A DNA stretch of 34,900 nucleotides, from contig DROJ01000613.1 in NCBI GenBank assembly GCA_011321935.1, positions 1-34,900 on the forward strand, written 5' to 3'. The stretch comes from Bacteroidota bacterium. GTDB taxonomy: Bacteria; Bacteroidota; Bacteroidia; Chitinophagales; Saprospiraceae. Both the position numbers and the translations under genes were made by a program. Below the pieces are notes generated by a model. It was not told the origin of the DNA. It saw only the letters and a program-made list of their open reading frames with translations, and did no database searches. The stretch's first letter is position 1. Each line of letters opens with the position of its first letter. Shown one piece after another: positions 30,966-34,900 of the stretch.

Positions 30966-31038
30966 GGGTATTAAGAGGTATTGGGGTATTGGGGTATTGA
31001 ATAATGCAGCAAAAATACAAAGTTGCAAGCCTCCAAAA
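30966..31038 (-). promoter_or_regulatory. Promoter and 8-bp repeat leader of the aldolase-like gene
   Basis: On the minus strand TATTTTTG (31017-31010) fits TAnnTTTG, with CTTTTGG (31039-31033) upstream at ~16 bp. The leader between start site and ATG carries tandem 8-mers (plus strand GGTATTGG, GGTATTGG, GGTATTGA at 30977-31000, plus a degenerate copy at 30966). Confidence 0.5.
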
Positions 31039-31063
31039 GGAAGGTCTCCGGCACGATGGCTTT

Positions 31064-31105
<42 letters not shown>

Positions 31106-31107
31106 CT

Positions 31108-31115
31108 TACATTTG
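31108..31115 (+). promoter_or_regulatory. -7 promoter box of the mlaE-like gene
   Basis: TACATTTG is identical to the tRNA-Cys -7 box. The expected -33 position is occupied by the heptanucleotide array (TCATTCA), which has no TTG. Confidence 0.6.
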
Positions 31116-31180
31116 TCGTTCTTTTGAAAAAACACCTTTTACAGGCCGTCGGGCAATCGCCGAGGCCAGTTCACAACTAT

Positions 31181-31927
31181 ATGGATTTCAACATTTTATA
31201 CCACTTTGGCCGTTATGTACTCCTCTTAAAACAGGTTTTTTCCCGCCCGGAAAAATGGTCAATGTACTGGAAAGAGACCCTGCGGCAGATGGACGACATC
31301 GGCATCGGGTCACTTATCATCGTGGCGCTGATCTCCGTTTTTATGGGGGCAGTGGCGGCGGTGCAGTTTGCCTACCAATTGGACGGCACACTGGTGCCGA
31401 GGTATTACATCGGCTACATCGTGCGCGACCTCGCCATCATCGAATCGGCGCCCACCATCACCTGTCTCGTGCTGGCCGGAAAGGTCGGTTCCAACATGGC
31501 CGCCGAACTGGGCGGCATGCGCCAAAAGGAACACATTGACGCCATGGAAATCATGGGCGTCAACACAGCGGCCTACCTTATTTTACCTAAAATAATAGCG
31601 GCGCTGGTGGTCATCCCGCTGCTCGTGACCATCTCGGCCTATGTGGCCATCGTGGGCGGTTGGTTGGCCGTAGTGCCCAACGGCGCTATGTCGGCCGATG
31701 AATACGAGCGGGGGCTGCGGGCCTTTTTTGTGCCCCGCAACGTGGAGATGATGTACATCAAATCGGTCGTTTTTGCCTTCATCCTCACAACGGTTTCCTG
31801 CTTTCAGGGCTACTTCGTGAAAGGCGGCAGCATCGAGCTCGGCAAGGCAAGTACCAATGCCGTGGTGTATAGCAACATCCTTATTTTGACAGCGGACTAC
31901 TTGGTGGCGCTGCTATTGATGGGTTGA
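31181..31927 (+). CDS. mlaE: MlaE-type ABC transporter permease
   Basis: This 248-residue inner-membrane permease is set to start at ATG 31181 (MDFNILYHFGRYVLLLKQVF); longer frames run through the tandem array. Five to six membrane helices and the family signature ESAPTITCLVLAGKVGSNMA followed by AELGGMRQKEHIDAMEIMGV mark it as MlaE/YrbE. With MlaF it forms the core of a phospholipid transporter that maintains outer membrane asymmetry. In Bacteroidota an MlaD-like MCE protein normally follows the ATPase; none lies in the window. Its ATPase partner is separated by ~300 bp of inverted repeats. Confidence 0.93.
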   Translation: MDFNILYHFGRYVLLLKQVFSRPEKWSMYWKETLRQMDDIGIGSLIIVALISVFMGAVAAVQFAYQLDGTLVPRYYIGYIVRDLAIIESAPTITCLVLAGKVGSNMAAELGGMRQKEHIDAMEIMGVNTAAYLILPKIIAALVVIPLLVTISAYVAIVGGWLAVVPNGAMSADEYERGLRAFFVPRNVEMMYIKSVVFAFILTTVSCFQGYFVKGGSIELGKASTNAVVYSNILILTADYLVALLLMG

Positions 31928-31929
31928 GA

Positions 31930-31987
31930 ATAGTTGAGGAAGGTTGAGATGGTTGGAGCATGCCTTGCTCAACCCTCCTCAACCTTA
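31930..31987. repeat. Inverted repeat of GGTTGAG units after mlaE
   Basis: Left arm units GTTGAGGAA, GGTTGAGAT, GGTTGGAGC pair imperfectly with CTCAACCCTCCTCAACC on the right across a GCATGC-containing loop. It begins 2 bp after the mlaE stop and may act as a terminator, though no T-tract follows. Confidence 0.7.
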
Positions 31988-31991
31988 ATTT

Positions 31992-32220
31992 GTAACTGTT
32001 CAGCAAGCCCCAGCGGGGCGACAATGTTTGTAGAAACAATGAGGCATTTTTTCATAGCCCCAGCGGGGCGGTCATGTTTAGGTCCCAAAAACCTGTCTGC
32101 CGATTTATCTCCCGAAGGGATGACAGGCAGGCATGACCGCCCGCCTCTGGCGGGCTAATATCGTGATTGCAAATATTTCTACAAACATCGTCGCCCCGCT
32201 GGGGCTTGCTCAACAGTTAC
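31992..32220. repeat. MITE-like element with GTAACTGTTCAGCA ends between mlaE and mlaF
   Basis: The arms 31992-32036 and 32176-32220 pair over ~45 bp with two or three mismatches (GTAACTGTTCAGCAAGCCCC... against its complement). The body holds further hairpins: GCCCCagcGGGGC (twice on the left, once inverted on the right), GGCGGTCATG/CATGACCGCC, TCCCgaaGGGA and GCCCGCCtctGGCGGGC. No coding content. It ends 14 bp before the mlaF ATG, splitting an otherwise tight gene pair. Confidence 0.85.
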
Positions 32221-32234
32221 CTTAATATTATTCA

Positions 32235-32996
32235 ATGATCAGAGCGGAAAACATATTCAAATCATTTGGCGACACGGAGGTGTTGAAAGGCATTTCCATG
32301 ACCTTCGAGCCGGGAAAGACCAACCTCATCATCGGGCGCAGCGGCGCCGGCAAAACGGTTTTTTTGAAAATACTGGTCGGCCTCTTCGCACCCACCTCCG
32401 GCCATGTCTGGTACGACGATATTGACTTTTTTACCCTCGACAAAAAGCAGGTCCGCGAAATAAGGATGGACGTGGGAATGCTCTTTCAAGGCTCTGCCCT
32501 TTTTGACTCAATGACCGTGGAACAGAACGTGGGCTTCCCGCTCGACATGTTTACCAACATGACCGCTAAAGAAAAACTGACCCGCATTGACGAAGTGCTG
32601 GAACGCGTAGAACTCGAAGACACCAACGACAAATACCCCTCGGAAATAAGCGGCGGCATGCAAAAACGCGTCGGCATTGCCCGCTCCATCGTCATGAAAC
32701 CAAAATACCTTTTTTGCGACGAACCCAACTCTGGTCTCGATCCCAAAACCGCCCTCCTCATTGACGAACTCATCAAGGACATCACCTACGAACGCAACAT
32801 CACCACCATCATCAATACCCACGACATGAACTCGGTCATGGAAACGGGCGACAACATCGCCCTCCTCCACAACGGCAAACTCGCCTGGACGGGCAACAAA
32901 TCAGAAGTACTGACCAGCAACAACGAACTTTTGCAGGGCTTTATATTTGCCTCCCCGTTTTTGAAAAAACTGCGGGCGAAGGCCCTGGGGAAGTAA
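32235..32996 (+). CDS. mlaF: MlaF-type ABC transporter ATPase
   Basis: This 253-residue cytoplasmic ATPase energises the MlaE permease. Walker A GRSGAGKTVFLK (about residues 34-45), Q-loop GMLFQGSALFDSMTVEQNVG, signature SGGMQKRVGIARSIV, Walker B YLFCDEPNSGLDP and the H-loop INTHDMNSV are all intact. The phrase FQGSALFDSMTV and the PNSGLDP form are characteristic of MlaF-like proteins. The ATG lies only 14 bp past the palindromic element, and no separate promoter was identified, so it probably relies on read-through from mlaE or on sequence inside the element. Confidence 0.94.
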   Translation: MIRAENIFKSFGDTEVLKGISMTFEPGKTNLIIGRSGAGKTVFLKILVGLFAPTSGHVWYDDIDFFTLDKKQVREIRMDVGMLFQGSALFDSMTVEQNVGFPLDMFTNMTAKEKLTRIDEVLERVELEDTNDKYPSEISGGMQKRVGIARSIVMKPKYLFCDEPNSGLDPKTALLIDELIKDITYERNITTIINTHDMNSVMETGDNIALLHNGKLAWTGNKSEVLTSNNELLQGFIFASPFLKKLRAKALGK

Positions 32997-33128
32997 CGCA
33001 GGCGCCTGCTCCCAAAACGACTAAATACTCCATCAGGGAACAGCGCATCAGGGTAAGCTCAAACACTTGCTATTTGTTAGAATGCTGAAATCCAAAGCCT
33101 TCTTTTCCTCCCTAAATTTAGCAGCTAA

Positions 33129-34900
33129 TTATTCTTCAATATCCCCTCTTTTAAATTTTATCCCCGCCAACCAACTGCTCCCCACCACCCCAAAAGCAAC
33201 AATCGTCACCGAGCTCAAAGGCATCAATATAGCAGCAATCACGGGCGACAGCAAGCCCTGCACCGCAAAGCTCAGACCGACCACATTATATATCAAGGCC
33301 AATAAATATGCGCCCATTACCAGCCTGATACCGCCTTTTGCCAAATCAAGGAAAATGGGCAGTTTTGCAAAATAACGGGCATGCAATATGCCGTCGCAGG
33401 CGGGGGTAAAGTTGTTCATATCTTCGGTTACCACGATGCCGACATCGCTTTGGCGGAGCGCCCCGGCGTCGTTCAGGCCGTCGCCGACCATGAGCACTTT
33501 TTTGCCTTTTTCTTGCAGTTTTTTTATAAAATCCAATTTATCTTTTGGCTCTTGGTTAAAATATATATTCTCGGCAGAAAACAATTTATCGAGGTTCTTT
33601 TTTTCCTGTTCGTTGTCGCCGGAAAGAATATAGCATCCGTATTTATTTTTCCAATTGTTTATCAATTTTTCCAGACCTTCTCGGTAATAATTAGAAATAA
33701 CAAAAATGCCTTTTTTATTTTTATTTATAAACAACGCCGTCCCGTTTTTTTCTTTTTTTATTTCGATAAACAAACCTTCCGAACGACCACTTATGCCCTG
33801 CCCCGTTTTTTCGATAAAATCTTTCACCTCCGCTAATTTTTCATTTTCATAAAATAAATAAACCTGCCTGCTCACGGGGTGGCTTGATTGGTGCGCCACG
33901 GAGCGGACGGCTGTTTTTTCCTGCGCCGTGAGCGGCTCGCCTATATATTCCAGTTTATTTTTTTTCACGTCGGTTATCGTCCCTGTTTTATCAAAAACGA
34001 CGGTATCTATATCGGCCATGTTTTCAATGACCTGCGTATTTTTCAGATAAAAATCTTTTTTGGAAAACAGGCGGATGAGGTTGCCCAAAGTAAAGGGGAT
34101 GCTCAATGAAATGGCGCAGGGGCAGGCAATTATCAGCACGGCGGTAAAAGCATTGAAGGCTATATTTATATCATTTTTCAGCCAATAAAAAAGAGTGGAA
34201 AATGCAACCAATAATATAGCGACTGTAAACCGTTTGCCAATTCTATCGGTCAGTTCCGAAGTCCGTGCATTTTCTTTTTTATTAAAAATATCTTCGTTCC
34301 ACAATTGCGTCAAATAACTTTGCGACACTTTTTTGGTGAGTATCAGTTCGATGGTCTGCTGCATTTGTCGTCCCCCGGCAAATATTTTATCGCCGATGTT
34401 TTTTTGTACCGGTGCCGATTCGCCCGTCACAAAACTATAATCAATATTCGCTTTTCCTTTTTGTAAAATACCATCGGCGGGAATCAGTTCCCGGTGGCGG
34501 ATGATTACAATATCACCAACATTTAATTGATTGAGCGCAACCGCGGTTTCAATATTATTTTTTAATACCGTTGCGGCAATGGGAAAATAAGATTTATAAT
34601 CCCGCTCAAAAGATAAGCGGTGATATGTTTTTTGTTGAAACCATTTTCCGATTAACAGAAAAAAAACAAGCCCTGCCAAGCTGTCGAGATAGCCCGCCCC
34701 GGTATGCGATATTATTTCAAAAATACTCCTGCCAAATAAAGTCAATATGCCCAAAGAAATAGGCACGTCTATATTCAGTATTTTTTTGCTCAGTCCCGTC
34801 CACGCCGATTTCAGATAATCCCTGCTGCTGTAAAAAACAACGGGCAGCACCAATAATATATTCAAATATCCAAACCACGTTTTAAAACCGCTTTCCTCCA
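33129..34900 (-). CDS. Heavy-metal P-type ATPase, CcoI/FixI type (5' part beyond right edge)
   Basis: The frame stays open to the right edge, so the N-terminus (with any metal-binding domain) is missing; 590 codons plus the stop are visible. The first visible residues read EESGFKTWFGYLNILLV. Motifs in order: actuator IDYSFVTGESAPV, the transmembrane metal site ACPCAISLSIPFTLG (CPC), phosphorylation loop FDKTGTITD, the HP dipeptide (SSHPVSRQV), and hinge MVGDGLNDAGAL. The CPC motif identifies a P1B-type ATPase. The sequence around it and the short C-terminus (GIKFKRGDIEE) resemble CcoI, which supplies copper to cbb3 oxidase. The usual ccoS partner was not found downstream (32997-33128 holds no gene, only a repeat CCCTGATG). 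Confidence 0.9.
   Translation of the reverse strand, partial: EESGFKTWFGYLNILLVLPVVFYSSRDYLKSAWTGLSKKILNIDVPISLGILTLFGRSIFEIISHTGAGYLDSLAGLVFFLLIGKWFQQKTYHRLSFERDYKSYFPIAATVLKNNIETAVALNQLNVGDIVIIRHRELIPADGILQKGKANIDYSFVTGESAPVQKNIGDKIFAGGRQMQQTIELILTKKVSQSYLTQLWNEDIFNKKENARTSELTDRIGKRFTVAILLVAFSTLFYWLKNDINIAFNAFTAVLIIACPCAISLSIPFTLGNLIRLFSKKDFYLKNTQVIENMADIDTVVFDKTGTITDVKKNKLEYIGEPLTAQEKTAVRSVAHQSSHPVSRQVYLFYENEKLAEVKDFIEKTGQGISGRSEGLFIEIKKEKNGTALFINKNKKGIFVISNYYREGLEKLINNWKNKYGCYILSGDNEQEKKNLDKLFSAENIYFNQEPKDKLDFIKKLQEKGKKVLMVGDGLNDAGALRQSDVGIVVTEDMNNFTPACDGILHARYFAKLPIFLDLAKGGIRLVMGAYLLALIYNVVGLSFAVQGLLSPVIAAILMPLSSVTIVAFGVVGSSWLAGIKFKRGDIEE

Noticed and set aside
32997-33128. ccoS gene downstream of the CcoI-type ATPase
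   Set aside because: Neither strand encodes the short single-helix protein expected; only a CCCTGATG direct repeat is seen.

Overview
This window looks like a chromosomal segment of a member of the Bacteroidota, probably a Saprospiria- or Chitinophagia-like environmental bacterium. The evidence is a C-terminal type IX secretion (T9SS) sorting domain, an FG-GAP surface protein, a LytS/LytTR pair, a cysteine-poor DksA-like protein, a CcoI-type ATPase, and several promoters matching the Bacteroidota pattern TTTG/TTGac - 17 to 19 bp - TAnnTTTG. The lineage below phylum is inference.

Layout. 1-1038: 5' part of an FG-GAP protein (minus). 1375-3519: LytS-type kinase and LytTR regulator, converging on a fluoride channel. 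3997-7931: orphan sensor kinase, small Cys-containing membrane protein, MazG, and a geranylgeranyl-reductase-like flavoprotein. 8200-11054: DksA-like protein, DUF2279 protein and prohibitin. 11229-15766: an AT-rich restriction-modification island on the minus strand (Dcm-like C5 methyltransferase, small zinc-ribbon protein, HNH nuclease, MvaI/BcnI-type nuclease), flanked by a 3' fragment of a second MvaI-like nuclease and a 5' fragment of a second C5 methyltransferase. 15858-17009: Gfo/Idh/MocA oxidoreductase. 17375-17445: tRNA-Cys with its own promoter and terminator. 17638-25600: a tripartite RND efflux locus (pump, adaptor, TolC-like protein) split by an AbiEi/AbiEii toxin-antitoxin operon and a phosphatase-like gene fragment. 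26299-28233: three small minus-strand genes including a T9SS cargo protein. 28364-29680: PhoD-like phosphatase. 29826-30010: a candidate structured RNA. 30358-32996: class II aldolase-like protein and divergent MlaE/MlaF lipid-transport genes. 33129 to the right edge: heavy-metal P-type ATPase of CcoI type.

The most unusual layer is intergenic. Almost every gap carries (i) short tandem arrays with a strong preference for a 7-bp unit, each locus with a different sequence, or (ii) long imperfect inverted repeats built from smaller hairpins. Three of the latter share the terminal sequence GTAACTGyTCAG, and two others share an inner module whose stems differ but stay complementary. These look like families of small non-autonomous palindromic elements and heptanucleotide microsatellites. 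Some sit on promoters or next to start codons.

Other points to check are the R-M exchange scar, an apparent 1-nt frameshift at the start of the MvaI-like nuclease, a 174-bp in-frame triplication ahead of the TolC-like gene, and the standalone RNA candidate near 29.9 kb.
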